This document shows positions 1-8,105 of a DNA stretch of 64,000 nucleotides, one piece after another. The stretch is taken from NCBI GenBank assembly GCA_028683855.1, contig JAQUHA010000010.1:1-64000 (forward strand). The letters are read 5' to 3'. The notes below the pieces were generated by a model that was not told the origin of the DNA, ran no database searches, and saw only the letters and a list, made by a program, of their open reading frames with translations. The translations under genes were made by a program, and so were the position numbers. Each line of letters starts with the position of its first letter. Position 1 is the first letter of the stretch. Source of the stretch: Desulfuromonadaceae bacterium (GTDB taxonomy: Bacteria > Desulfobacterota > Desulfuromonadia > Geobacterales > Pseudopelobacteraceae).

Positions 1-48
1 CGGCTCAAGGCGTTCCCACTGATCGTCTCGTAAAATGATTCTATCCAT
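1..48 (-). CDS. IS5-family transposase, N-terminal fragment (runs off left edge)
   Basis: Only the first 16 codons are inside the window; they read MDRIILRDDQWERLEP. The D(D/E)QWxRLEPLLP pattern is the usual N-terminus of IS5-group transposases with a DUF4096-type start. The ATG at 48 is preceded by a GGAGGG ribosome site at 55-60. The element would end somewhere between this gene and the DUF362 stop at 128. That stretch holds short inverted repeats (TGGTT/AACCA at 67-79, CACTT/AAGTG at 78-93), but I cannot define the terminal repeat or a target duplication. The family call rests on a short fragment. Confidence 0.7.
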   Translation of the reverse strand, partial: MDRIILRDDQWERLEP

Positions 49-127
49 CTGCAACCCTCCGAGAAATGGTTTTTAACCACTTATCGGAAAGTGTAAGGGA
101 AACATTAATTGAGAACGCTACCTAGTC

Positions 128-1231
128 TTAAATTTTGACAAGTTCATATTCTCTGGTTCCAAGACCGATCTTTTCACCATGTTCCAGCTGAACCTCCCAC
201 GGTATTTCCGGCCAGCAGCCGCGAAATTTGTCTCCACCCGGCTCGTGTCCGCTCTGAAGAGCAGAGCCTTCATTACCTCTCGCACTATTAACAAGATCCG
301 CACAGGCTTGATCAATAGCAACAGGATCTGTTGAAGCACATATACCTATATCATTCACAATCGGGGCATCTGAGTGACCGTAGCAATCACAGGCTGGTGA
401 CACCTGGGTAATGAAGTTTATGTATATGGCTTTCCCCCCTTTGCCTGTAAGCGCCCCTTTAGCATATTCAGCCATTTTCCGCATAACCATATCTGCGGCG
501 GCATTCCACTGTATATTGATTGCCTTAACCGGACAGACAGTTATGCAGCGTGAACAGCCTGCACATTTTTCAGAATCAATGAATGCCTTGCCAGACAGAA
601 ACTTTATCGCACCGTGAGCACAAGAGCGCGGGCAGATTCCACACCCTATACACCCCTTCTCAGATACTTTTGGAGCGACAGTCGAGTGCTGAACTAGCTT
701 TCCTTTACGACTGGCGCACCCCATACCTATGTTTTTAACAGCTCCACCGAAACCGGTAAGTTCATGACACTTGAAGTGAGTCATAGTTACTATGGAGTCC
801 GCCTCTACTATCTCGGTACCAATATAAGTCTTTTCAAGCAGCTCTCCATCAATTGCAATCTCAGTTTCAGTCACACCGCGCAACCCGTCACTTATAATCA
901 GCGGAGCGCCGACGCAGGCGTAGTCAAAACCGTTCTGAATCGCGCATACCAGAGCCGAAACAGCCTCCTTTCGTTCTCCTGGATATAGCGTTGAGGAGTC
1001 CGTAAGAAACGGTATCGCGCCGAGTTTTTTAATCTCTTCCACGACACGGCGGGCAAAAACCGGCCGGAGGTATGTATGGTTCCCCTTCTCTCCAAAATGG
1101 ATTTTAACAGCTGTAAGATCACCCTCAGCAACAGTTTGCCGGAGCCCTGCTGAAAGCAGTAATCTAGCTATTTTATCAAAAAGATTCTCTTTATGCCCCG
1201 TACGTAGATCACCAAAAAAGACTTTAGACAT
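128..1231 (-). CDS. DUF362 domain protein with two [4Fe-4S] ferredoxin motifs
   Basis: A 367-residue iron-sulfur protein of the DUF362 family. The DUF362 fold spans most of the protein and is interrupted around residues 190-245 by a bacterial-type ferredoxin insert with two CxxCxxCxxxC motifs, CIGCGICPRSC and CAGCSRCITVC. Family members are cytoplasmic and often lie beside redox enzymes, but the reaction is not established. I chose ATG 1231 because a clean AAGGAG site lies just upstream; a TTG 15 bases earlier would overlap that site. It is divergent from hcp, so the palindrome at 1258-1271 could affect both genes. No signal peptide is visible. Confidence 0.88.
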   Translation of the reverse strand: MSKVFFGDLRTGHKENLFDKIARLLLSAGLRQTVAEGDLTAVKIHFGEKGNHTYLRPVFARRVVEEIKKLGAIPFLTDSSTLYPGERKEAVSALVCAIQNGFDYACVGAPLIISDGLRGVTETEIAIDGELLEKTYIGTEIVEADSIVTMTHFKCHELTGFGGAVKNIGMGCASRKGKLVQHSTVAPKVSEKGCIGCGICPRSCAHGAIKFLSGKAFIDSEKCAGCSRCITVCPVKAINIQWNAAADMVMRKMAEYAKGALTGKGGKAIYINFITQVSPACDCYGHSDAPIVNDIGICASTDPVAIDQACADLVNSARGNEGSALQSGHEPGGDKFRGCWPEIPWEVQLEHGEKIGLGTREYELVKI

Positions 1232-1257
1232 CTTTTTCTCCTTCAAAAAAGTATTTT

Positions 1258-1297
1258 TTGACTACAGTCAAGTATTTCGCATTAAGGATGCTATACT
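1258..1297 (+). promoter_or_regulatory. Predicted hcp promoter with FNR/HcpR-type palindrome
   Basis: The perfect palindrome TTGAC-TACA-GTCAA (1258-1271) has the two 5-base half sites and 4-base spacer of CRP/FNR-family operators. A -10-like TATACT lies at 1292-1297. A start near 1304 would centre the palindrome at about -40, the class II activator position. HcpR, a CRP/FNR-family nitrosative stress regulator, is known to control hcp in deltaproteobacteria and clostridia; assignment here is inferred from site geometry and the adjacent gene. The DUF362 gene diverges from the same region. Confidence 0.6.
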
Positions 1298-1362
1298 CTC
1301 CTATCATAAATATCGGAAAAACTCACCATTCGAGTTGACAAAAACAAAAGGGGGAACAGAAA

Positions 1363-2964
1363 ATGGGTATGTTTTGTAATCAATGTGAACAGGCAGCCAA
1401 CGGAGTCGGGTGCAACATTTCAGGTGTCTGCGGCAAAAAGCCGGATGTTTCAGCACTGCAGGATCATCTGCTTTACGGTTTGAAAAGCCTGGCTCTTTAT
1501 GCAGACAAACTTGGGCGCAATGCAGAGATTGACCGTTTCACTATTGAAGGGCTCTTTACAACCGTAACAAACGTGGATTTTGACTCCGTCCGCATCGGAG
1601 AGATGATCAAGCGGTGCTACGAATTGAAAGAGAAGGCAAAGGCCGCTTCGGGCGTTTCTCTCTCCGGCGCATTTGCGGACTGGAAACCGGCGGATGACCT
1701 TAACGGCATGATAGCTCAGGGGGAGACCCACGGGCTCAGCACTCTTCATGTAAACGAAGATATGCGATCTATTATAGAAATCCTGATCCTTGGTCTGAAA
1801 GGGATGGCTGCCTATATGGATCATGCCATGATTCTTGGCAAAACCGACGATGATGTAATGGCTTTTTTCCAGAAGGCACTGGCAGCAACAACTGATGTAA
1901 ACCTTGGTCTGATGGATTTTGTCGGCCTGTCAATGGAGTGCGGCAAACAGAACCTTACCGTAATGGGTCTATTGAATACCGCTCATACCGATGCATACGG
2001 GCATCCTGTACCTACAGCCGTTCAACTTGGCACTAAGGCAGGAAAAGCGATTCTTGTTACCGGACATGATCTGAAGATGCTCGAAGAGCTCCTCAAACAG
2101 ACTGAAGGGAAAGGCATCAACGTATATACTCATGGCGAAATGCTACCTGCCCACGGCTATCCCGGTTTAAAAAAATATACACATCTGGTTGGCAACTTTG
2201 GAGGCGCATGGCAGGACCAGGCAAAAGAGTTTGTGAATTTCCCTGGCTCGATCATTTTTAATACCAACTGCATCCAGAAACCGGCAGACAGTTATAAAGA
2301 TCGTCTCTACACCTGGGGTCTTGTAGCCTGGCCGGATGTGAAGCATATAGACGGCTGGGATTTCTCCGAAGTAATCAACAAAGCTCTTGAGCTCCCAGGC
2401 TTTCCGGAAAATCCGGGGCAGGAAATTCTTACAGGCTTTGGGCACAACGCTGTACTGGGAGTGGCTGACAAGGTTATTGCCGCCGTCAAGTCCGGAGCTA
2501 TCAAGCACTTCTTCCTCATAGGCGGTTGCGATGGTGCTAAATCGGGACGTAACTACTACACTGAATTTGCTGAAAAACTACCGCAGGACACCGTCATACT
2601 GACACTTGCCTGCGGCAAATACAGGTTTAACAAACTTGAATTTGGCGACATAGGCGGAATACCACGCCTTCTTGACATCGGTCAGTGTAATGATGCGTAC
2701 TCGGCAATTCAAATTGCTCTGGCACTTGCAGGGGCTTTCGAGTGCGGAGTTAACGAACTGCCGCTATCAATGATTCTATCCTGGTACGAGCAGAAAGCGG
2801 TTGTTATCCTGCTGACTCTGTTCAGCCTTGGTATAAAGAACATCAAGCTTGGACCTTCGCTACCGGCGTTCGTAACACCTAATATACTTAACTTCCTGGT
2901 TGAAACCTTCAATATTGCTCCAATAACAACAGTTGAAGAAGATATGAAGTCGATTCTGGGATAA
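1363..2964 (+). CDS. hcp: Hybrid cluster protein (hydroxylamine reductase), class I
   Basis: A 533-residue cytoplasmic Hcp, typical length. The N-terminal cysteines 5, 8, 17 and 23 form C-x2-C-x8-C-x5-C, the cubane ligand pattern of class I Hcp from strict anaerobes. The rest carries the hybrid Fe-S-O cluster domain (for example GGCDGAKSGRNYY near residue 390). The family reduces hydroxylamine in vitro and is now mainly regarded as an NO reductase in nitrosative stress defence. A run of Gs upstream serves as ribosome site for ATG 1363. The gene stands alone between a palindromic promoter and its own terminator. No hcr reductase gene is adjacent, which is usual for class I. Confidence 0.96.
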   Translation: MGMFCNQCEQAANGVGCNISGVCGKKPDVSALQDHLLYGLKSLALYADKLGRNAEIDRFTIEGLFTTVTNVDFDSVRIGEMIKRCYELKEKAKAASGVSLSGAFADWKPADDLNGMIAQGETHGLSTLHVNEDMRSIIEILILGLKGMAAYMDHAMILGKTDDDVMAFFQKALAATTDVNLGLMDFVGLSMECGKQNLTVMGLLNTAHTDAYGHPVPTAVQLGTKAGKAILVTGHDLKMLEELLKQTEGKGINVYTHGEMLPAHGYPGLKKYTHLVGNFGGAWQDQAKEFVNFPGSIIFNTNCIQKPADSYKDRLYTWGLVAWPDVKHIDGWDFSEVINKALELPGFPENPGQEILTGFGHNAVLGVADKVIAAVKSGAIKHFFLIGGCDGAKSGRNYYTEFAEKLPQDTVILTLACGKYRFNKLEFGDIGGIPRLLDIGQCNDAYSAIQIALALAGAFECGVNELPLSMILSWYEQKAVVILLTLFSLGIKNIKLGPSLPAFVTPNILNFLVETFNIAPITTVEEDMKSILG

Positions 2965-2991
2965 AAACCTTAAAGCTTGAACCCTTTTGAT

Positions 2992-3026
2992 AACGCCCCC
3001 GTTGAATGTTCAGCGGGGGCGTTTTG
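2992..3026 (+). terminator. Rho-independent terminator after hcp
   Basis: An inverted repeat with arms AACGCCCCCG... and ...GCGGGGGCGTT closes over a loop of about 10 bases and runs into GTTTTG. It starts 28 bases after the hcp stop and separates hcp from hypE. Confidence 0.85.
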
Positions 3027-3130
3027 TATGCTGAATCGGTTGGTGATAAATTTCTTAACGCAGTAAAAAGCTGAAGTGACATGATTACTGATTCGTGCTA
3101 TCCTCGCAGAAATTTTCAGGAGAATATCGC

Positions 3131-4144
3131 GTGAATAATGACATTATCCTACTCGGTCACGGTAGCGGCGGAAGACTTTCACACCAACTGCTCGACGAGC
3201 TGATTATACCTACATTAACCGGAATTGACTCCTCCGGTCAGAACGACGCCGCCGTTTTGGGGGAGCTTTCCGGAAAAATTGCCTATACTACTGATTCCTT
3301 TGTTGTTGATCCGATATTCTTCCCAGGTGGCACAATCGGAAGCCTTGCAGTTCACGGGACAGTAAACGATCTCGCCATGATGGGGGCAAAACCGCTATGG
3401 CTGAGTGCAGGGCTTATTATTGAAGAGGGGTTCAGCAAGGACGACCTTAAAACGATCCTTGCAGATATGCGCTCCGCTGCAGATAGCGCCGGAGTTAAAA
3501 TTGTTACAGGAGACACCAAGGTCGTGCCGCGCGGCAAAGCCGACAAGATTTTTATAACCACATCAGGGATCGGGGTTATTGAACATAACTTTCAGATAAA
3601 CGGAGCAAATGCACAGCCCGGAGATGTCGTAATAATAAACGGTACTATCGGCGACCACGGAATTGCGGTCATGGCAGGTCGGGAAGGGTTGGATGTTGAC
3701 ACTGAAATCACAAGTGATTCTGCCGCACTTAACGGCATTATATCATATCTCATTACTGAGTTTGGCTCTTCCATCCATGTTCTGCGCGACCCGACAAGGG
3801 GGGGGGTCGCTACTACTATCAAGGAGATAGCCCAGCAGTCCGCTGTTTCAATCACTTTGCATGAAGAGTCTCTGCCTGTTAAGCCTGCAGTACGCGGAGT
3901 CTGCTCCATTCTTGGTCTAGATCCGCTTTTTGTGGCAAATGAGGGTAAACTGTTGGCTTTTGTCTCTCCCGATTCCGCTGAAGCGGCGCTTGCATCACTT
4001 AGAAAACACCCACTTGGAGTAAATGCTGCAATCATAGGTACTGTTGAGAAATCTCCTGCCGGACGGGTTCAGATGGAGACTGTTGTCGGCGGTGTAAGAT
4101 CAGTGGATATGCTCTCCGGCGAGCAGTTACCGAGGATATGTTGA
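3131..4144 (+). CDS. hypE: Hydrogenase maturation factor HypE
   Basis: A 337-residue HypE of the PurM/AIR synthase-like fold. It takes the carbamoyl group from HypF onto its C-terminal cysteine and dehydrates it to thiocyanate, the source of the CN ligands of [NiFe] hydrogenases. The protein ends in the expected PRIC with Cys337 last. The N-terminal LLGHGSGG motif follows a GTG start at 3131 with CAGGAG just upstream; a GTG 36 bases earlier lacks a site and would add residues not found in the family. hypABCDF and hydrogenase genes are absent here, so this copy is detached. A 9-base G run (3798-3806) lies in the coding sequence. It is followed after one base by ybaK. Confidence 0.94.
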   Translation: MNNDIILLGHGSGGRLSHQLLDELIIPTLTGIDSSGQNDAAVLGELSGKIAYTTDSFVVDPIFFPGGTIGSLAVHGTVNDLAMMGAKPLWLSAGLIIEEGFSKDDLKTILADMRSAADSAGVKIVTGDTKVVPRGKADKIFITTSGIGVIEHNFQINGANAQPGDVVIINGTIGDHGIAVMAGREGLDVDTEITSDSAALNGIISYLITEFGSSIHVLRDPTRGGVATTIKEIAQQSAVSITLHEESLPVKPAVRGVCSILGLDPLFVANEGKLLAFVSPDSAEAALASLRKHPLGVNAAIIGTVEKSPAGRVQMETVVGGVRSVDMLSGEQLPRIC

Positions 4145-4145
4145 T

Positions 4146-4631
4146 ATGGCTAAAGAGAAAACACCGGTAACCGCTGCAGTGCGGCAGCTTAGGGCTGAGA
4201 ATACAATATTCAGCGATCATATATATGCTTACGAGGATAAAGGTGGAACAGCTGCGTCCTCACGCCAGCTCGGTTTTGACGAGCATTCCGTAATTAAAAC
4301 CCTGATTATGGAGGATGAGAATCATAGGGCGCTGATTGTGTTGATGCACGGCGACCTGCAAGTTTCTACAAAGGAGCTGGCACGAGAACTCGGAGTAAAG
4401 CAGATTTCGCCATGTCCGCCTGAAACAGCCCAGAAATATAGCGGTTACATGGTGGGTGGAACATCACCATTCGGTACTCGTCAAAAAATGCCTGTTTATA
4501 TGGAAGAGAGTATAACAGAACTCCAGAAGATATATATCAATGGCGGAAAGCGCGGATATCTGGTGGGACTCGCACCAGATGAGCTTATGAGGATTCTGAA
4601 ACCACGCCTTGTAAATGTTGGCATCAGATAA
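4146..4631 (+). CDS. ybaK: YbaK/EbsC-family Cys-tRNA(Pro)/aminoacyl-tRNA deacylase
   Basis: A 161-residue single-domain YbaK-type protein with the family core KTLIMEDENH, the GGTSPFGTRQKMPVY segment and the C-terminal GGKRGYLVGL motif. Such proteins hydrolyse mischarged Cys-tRNA(Pro) in the cytoplasm as a stand-alone editing factor. It begins two bases after the hypE stop and is probably co-transcribed with it and with the acetyltransferase downstream. Length and motifs are normal. The exact substrate within the YbaK/ProX group cannot be told from sequence alone. Confidence 0.92.
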   Translation: MAKEKTPVTAAVRQLRAENTIFSDHIYAYEDKGGTAASSRQLGFDEHSVIKTLIMEDENHRALIVLMHGDLQVSTKELARELGVKQISPCPPETAQKYSGYMVGGTSPFGTRQKMPVYMEESITELQKIYINGGKRGYLVGLAPDELMRILKPRLVNVGIR

Positions 4632-4647
4632 ATAAAGGGGATTTGCC

Positions 4648-5097
4648 ATGCTTAGAAAAGCACAGATTGCTGACGTTAAAAACATCCAAAAACTGCTTAT
4701 GACTTTTGCAAGTCGTGGAGATATGCTTTCCAGATCGCTTTCGGAGTTGTACGAATCAATCCGGGATTTTTATGTCGTTGAAAAGGATGGGGTTCTACTT
4801 GGAGCTTCTGCGCTCCATATAGTGTGGGAAGATCTGGCGGAGGTTCGCTCTGTTGCTGTTACAGAGGAGGCTGGTCGTCAAGGCATCGGCGGCAGGCTCG
4901 TTGATGCCTGCATATCTGAAGCACGGGAAATCGGGCTGAAGCGTATTTTCTGCCTAACCTACAAACCGGACTTTTTTGCAAAGCACGGCTTTAGACTGGT
5001 TGACAAGGCAGAGCTGCCGCATAAGGTGTGGGGTGATTGTATAAAATGCCCAAAATTTCCCGACTGCGACGAAAATGCAATGATTCTTGACCTGTAA
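4648..5097 (+). CDS. GNAT N-acetyltransferase, short ArgA-type (putative N-acetylglutamate synthase)
   Basis: A 149-residue GNAT with the acetyl-CoA loop EEAGRQGIGGRLV (R/Q-x-x-G-x-G/A) near residue 78 and the C-terminal block HKVWGDCIKCPKFPDCDE. That cysteine-containing C-terminus is shared by stand-alone ArgA-like GNATs in bacteria lacking the fused kinase-type ArgA, so N-acetylglutamate synthesis for arginine is the likely job. No arg genes are adjacent, so this is inferred from family only. A purine-rich AAAGGGG site precedes the ATG. The gene is convergent with the GGDEF gene, with only 12 bases between them. Confidence 0.85.
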   Translation: MLRKAQIADVKNIQKLLMTFASRGDMLSRSLSELYESIRDFYVVEKDGVLLGASALHIVWEDLAEVRSVAVTEEAGRQGIGGRLVDACISEAREIGLKRIFCLTYKPDFFAKHGFRLVDKAELPHKVWGDCIKCPKFPDCDENAMILDL

Positions 5098-5109
5098 AAG
5101 ACCGGTTTA

Positions 5110-6024
5110 TCAATGGCTTAATTCGATAGACACCCTGTTTCTGCCACGCCTTTTACTTTCAAACATAAGTTTATCAGCACGGTCTACCAATGAATCGAGG
5201 GTATCGCTGCTTTTTGCCTCTGTTGCCCCGATTGAAACTGTAACCTGCAATACCTCTGCAGACTCAAGAGTAAGCGCCGATTTCTCAACAAGCTTGCGCA
5301 GTCTGTCAGCCAGTTTAAACAGATTATCCGGTTTCGGGTTTATCAGAAGAACGATAAACTCTTCACCACCCCATCGCCCTATTATGTCGAACGACCGAAG
5401 GCTGTTCGCTATAGTGGCGCTGATCATTTTGAGAATGCGGTCACCTACCGCATGACCGTGAGTATCATTAATATGTTTGAAGTGATCCGCATCAATAAAC
5501 ATAACTGAAAAATCAAAACCGTACCTTTTCAACTCTTCAAGTCTCGCACCGATGTTTATCTCCACAAAGCGCCTATTTGCAATACCGGTCAACGGGTCGT
5601 GCATTGCCATATCCTGAAGCTCTTCAAGCCTCTGACGCATTGCGTAGCGTGGCGAACTGCTGCTATGGATTTCGACAGCTACAACGTACTGCTGGCTTAC
5701 ATGACGAACAGGGGCGATTCTTATTGAAATTGGAAGAAGATGACCTTCCTTGTGGCATATATATGCCTCAACTTCAGTCAGTGTTGAGATGTTAAATACA
5801 CGCCTTATGGGACATGTATCGCTTTCGCAGAGGTGATTTCCATGTTTATCAAGAGGTTGAAAAATATCGCAGTAGTTTCTGCCCTGAACATCTGATGGTT
5901 TATAACCGGTGAGGCTTGTAGCTCCTTTGTTCCAGTAAGTGATGCAACCCTCTTTATCCACAAAGAAAATTCCATCGTAAAGATTGTCCAGAATTTCGCG
6001 ATAAAAATCTACTGTTTCAAGCAT
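5110..6024 (-). CDS. PAS-GGDEF diguanylate cyclase
   Basis: A 304-residue cytoplasmic protein: PAS domain at about 5-115, then a GGDEF domain at about 140-300. The active site reads RWGGEEF, competent for cyclic di-GMP synthesis. A product-inhibition I-site RSFD lies exactly five residues before GGEEF. There is no membrane segment, so the PAS domain presumably senses a cytosolic signal or ligand. The start at 6024 is followed upstream by a G-rich ribosome site that can pair with a C-run (hairpin 6030-6050). PilZ, EAL-HDOD and YajQ proteins elsewhere in the window are possible members of the same network. Confidence 0.93.
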   Translation of the reverse strand: MLETVDFYREILDNLYDGIFFVDKEGCITYWNKGATSLTGYKPSDVQGRNYCDIFQPLDKHGNHLCESDTCPIRRVFNISTLTEVEAYICHKEGHLLPISIRIAPVRHVSQQYVVAVEIHSSSSPRYAMRQRLEELQDMAMHDPLTGIANRRFVEINIGARLEELKRYGFDFSVMFIDADHFKHINDTHGHAVGDRILKMISATIANSLRSFDIIGRWGGEEFIVLLINPKPDNLFKLADRLRKLVEKSALTLESAEVLQVTVSIGATEAKSSDTLDSLVDRADKLMFESKRRGRNRVSIELSH

Positions 6025-6029
6025 AAATG

Positions 6030-6050
6030 CCCCCCTTAAAAACGAGGGGG
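6030..6050 (-). promoter_or_regulatory. Hairpin that covers the GGDEF gene ribosome site
   Basis: On the mRNA strand, CCCCC (6050-6046) can pair with GGGGG (6035-6031) across a 10-base loop. The G-run is the only Shine-Dalgarno candidate for the diguanylate cyclase start at 6024, so the stem would hide it. The geometry is seen directly; a regulatory role is inference. Confidence 0.4.
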
Positions 6051-6120
6051 ATAATATGCCGGTCTGTATACAATTGCAAGACAGAAAAAAGTTGGATGGT
6101 TAAACAGATTACGGGGGTGT

Positions 6121-6576
6121 TTAATACACCTCTTTTTTTATCTCCATGTCGCTCGCTCGCTGACAGAGGGTCTTGAGGGTCATACCGCCAAAGAGGGTAT
6201 CCAGCATATAATTTGCCTCAGCCCATACCGTCTGGGTAATACACTTACCTTCAAAAGGGCACTCAATTTTTCTACGAAGTTTTTTCGGGGTAGTGCCTGC
6301 ACAATCAACAAGCAGTACATCCTGTTCAGTAGCATTCAGTATATCAAGAACTGTAATTTCCTCCGGAGCGCGAGAAAGCATATATCCACCCTGCGGACCG
6401 CGCTTACTCTTAAGGATCCCCGCACGTTTCAAATTTTGAAATATCTGTTCAAGGTAGCGTGGTGATATCTGCTGGCGGTTTGAAATATCCTGAATCTGTG
6501 CAGGTTCGGGACCGCAGTTATAGGCTATATCAAACATGGCTCTTAAGCCGTACCTGCTTTTAGTGGAAAGGCGCAT
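6121..6576 (-). CDS. Rrf2-family transcriptional regulator
   Basis: A 151-residue Rrf2 protein with the N-terminal winged helix (MRLSTKSRYGLRAMFDIA, then the ISPRYLEQIFQNLKRAG recognition region). Cysteines 92, 106 and 112 sit in the segment where IscR and NsrR bind their Fe-S cluster; the spacing C-x13-C-x5-C differs slightly from IscR (C-x5-C-x5-C), so cluster binding is likely but the type is open. It is a lone gene on the minus strand with its own promoter and an adjacent palindrome, suggesting autoregulation. Whether it acts as IscR, NsrR or a cysteine-metabolism regulator cannot be told here. Confidence 0.93.
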   Translation of the reverse strand: MRLSTKSRYGLRAMFDIAYNCGPEPAQIQDISNRQQISPRYLEQIFQNLKRAGILKSKRGPQGGYMLSRAPEEITVLDILNATEQDVLLVDCAGTTPKKLRRKIECPFEGKCITQTVWAEANYMLDTLFGGMTLKTLCQRASDMEIKKEVY

Positions 6577-6611
6577 ACAAAATTCCTTGTTTTAAGTTAA
6601 AATCAGACAAA

Positions 6612-6654
6612 TATTTACGGAAGCAGAGTGAAATTGTCAAGTAAATACTATTTA
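6612..6654 (-). promoter_or_regulatory. Predicted Rrf2-gene promoter and palindromic operator
   Basis: On the minus strand a perfect -35 TTGACA (6640-6635) is followed after 17 bases by a weak -10 TAAATA (6617-6612), about 35 bases before the Rrf2 start codon. Immediately upstream is the perfect 13-base palindrome TAAATA-C-TATTTA (6642-6654), a candidate operator for autoregulation. Confidence 0.5.
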
Positions 6655-6710
6655 TTGCAAAACGTCGAGAGGGACAGAATCAGGCTAGATTGACAAGCTT
6701 AAGTTCGTAA

Positions 6711-7442
6711 CTATTTCGGAGTACGTGCAATCGTTATAGCTGTTACGTTCGCAGCGCCGGCTTTTTTAAGCTCTCTGGAGCACTCATCCATTGTACTTCC
6801 TGTTGTCATCACATCATCTAGCAGGAGAATACGCTTCCCGGCAACAGAACTTCCATCTTTAACAGAAAAAGCACCTTTCACATTAAGGCGACGTTCAGAG
6901 CTTGAAAGTTCTACCTGTGGCTCTGTGTAACGTACTCTTGTCATAGCGTCGGGCAGCATTGGCAACGAAAGTACTCTTGACATTATCTGCCCAAGCAGAA
7001 CAGCCTGATTAAAACCGCGCTGCCTAAGACGCTTACGATGAAGGGGTACCGGTATTATAATGTCCAACTCATTTTCTTTCTGAAAATCGCTTATTCCCTG
7101 AAGGGTCAACATGGCAAGCGGGTATCGAAGATGTATCTTCTGATTATATTTAAAAGCATGTATAAGATCCCGAATCGCACCTTCGTAGAGGAATGCCCCC
7201 CTTCCTCTATCAAATGCCGGCGGGAAGGAGAGACATGACCCGCAAAGATGATCTTCACCAGCTCCGGAAAAGGGAATTCCGCATTTTGGACATATCGGAG
7301 ATGACAAGCGGGATAGTCCCACTAGGCAGTCGGGGCAGATATGAACTGTTTCGGAGTCAGGGATGAAGGTTCGGCAGATATGACAGACAGGGGGGAGAAA
7401 AACGTCAAGCAGCGCAGAGATTAACTGCTTGACCTGATTCAT
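6711..7442 (-). CDS. comF: ComF-family phosphoribosyltransferase-like protein
   Basis: A 243-residue ComFC-type protein. An N-terminal zinc-ribbon-like segment carries CHIC, CPDC, CPKC and CGSC pairs (residues about 20-70). The C-terminal phosphoribosyltransferase fold has the PRPP-binding motif LLLDDVMTTGST near residue 207. Homologues are required for DNA uptake in naturally competent bacteria and are widely conserved elsewhere with unclear role. Its ATG follows directly after the stop codon of the LUD-protein gene, so the two are probably translated from one message. No other competence genes are present. Confidence 0.92.
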   Translation of the reverse strand: MNQVKQLISALLDVFLPPVCHICRTFIPDSETVHICPDCLVGLSRLSSPICPKCGIPFSGAGEDHLCGSCLSFPPAFDRGRGAFLYEGAIRDLIHAFKYNQKIHLRYPLAMLTLQGISDFQKENELDIIIPVPLHRKRLRQRGFNQAVLLGQIMSRVLSLPMLPDAMTRVRYTEPQVELSSSERRLNVKGAFSVKDGSSVAGKRILLLDDVMTTGSTMDECSRELKKAGAANVTAITIARTPK

Positions 7443-8096
7443 TTACAGCCCGAGTTCTTCGTTTACTACCAGCACATGAAGGTCGGTCATGCGTGGACGT
7501 CTATCAATTACCGTGGTAACTCTGCAGAGTCTATCAGGAGAGTTGCAGTCATTGCAGAATCCGCTCGCTGAACATGGCGTGTTGAAATTGAGACGCTTCG
7601 CATTGAGCGGAGTTGCATATCCCTTAACCCGTTCAACAGCCTGTTGAGCTGTTCCGCCAACGAGTTTATTACGTCCGGCGACAACAATAACTTTGCGGGG
7701 ACCAAAGAACATTGCTGCGACTCGATTTCCGGTTGCATCAATATTTACAAGCTCTCCATTAAGAGTCAGCGCATTGCAGCCGGAGAGAAAAAGATCACAG
7801 GTCAGCTGGCGTCTCATTACTTCCATTTTCTCTTCTCGGGATAAAACCGGCGAGGCGTGATTGAGTATCTCTTTCCCCAGCTCTGAGAGAGCCCGTTCCA
7901 CACCGAGTGAGGCAATCGACATTGAGCCGCCGAAACCTATAGTTACGGCGCTGTCAGCTTCCGCAATTATATATTCCGACGCCTCTGACTGATTCGCACA
8001 GTAAACAGCCTTGAATCCGTGTTTCTGAAGCGAATCAACCGCTTTACGGCACTTCTGCTCGTAACCCCACCTGACAAGCTCTTCAGTTTTACCCAT
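7443..8096 (-). CDS. LUD-domain protein (LutC/YkgG-like)
   Basis: A 217-residue protein covering the whole LUD (formerly DUF162) domain, with the typical GFGGSMSIASLGV segment and a C-terminal cysteine group CSASGFCNDCNSPDRLC characteristic of the stand-alone subgroup. LutC itself takes part in lactate oxidation with LutA and LutB, but those partners are absent here, so a lactate role is not supported. The ATG at 8096 has an AGGAGA site. It is the first gene of a two-gene unit with comF. Confidence 0.88.
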   Translation of the reverse strand: MGKTEELVRWGYEQKCRKAVDSLQKHGFKAVYCANQSEASEYIIAEADSAVTIGFGGSMSIASLGVERALSELGKEILNHASPVLSREEKMEVMRRQLTCDLFLSGCNALTLNGELVNIDATGNRVAAMFFGPRKVIVVAGRNKLVGGTAQQAVERVKGYATPLNAKRLNFNTPCSASGFCNDCNSPDRLCRVTTVIDRRPRMTDLHVLVVNEELGL

Positions 8097-8105
8097 GGTT
8101 TTCTC

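Noticed and set aside
1335..1340. TTGACA close to hcp as a -35 box
   Set aside because: It is only 22 bases from the start codon, leaving no room for a -10 box and ribosome site.
5087..5455. A 122-codon plus-strand frame antisense to the GGDEF gene
   Set aside because: It is the opposite strand of a clear GGDEF domain, and its translation has no recognisable family.
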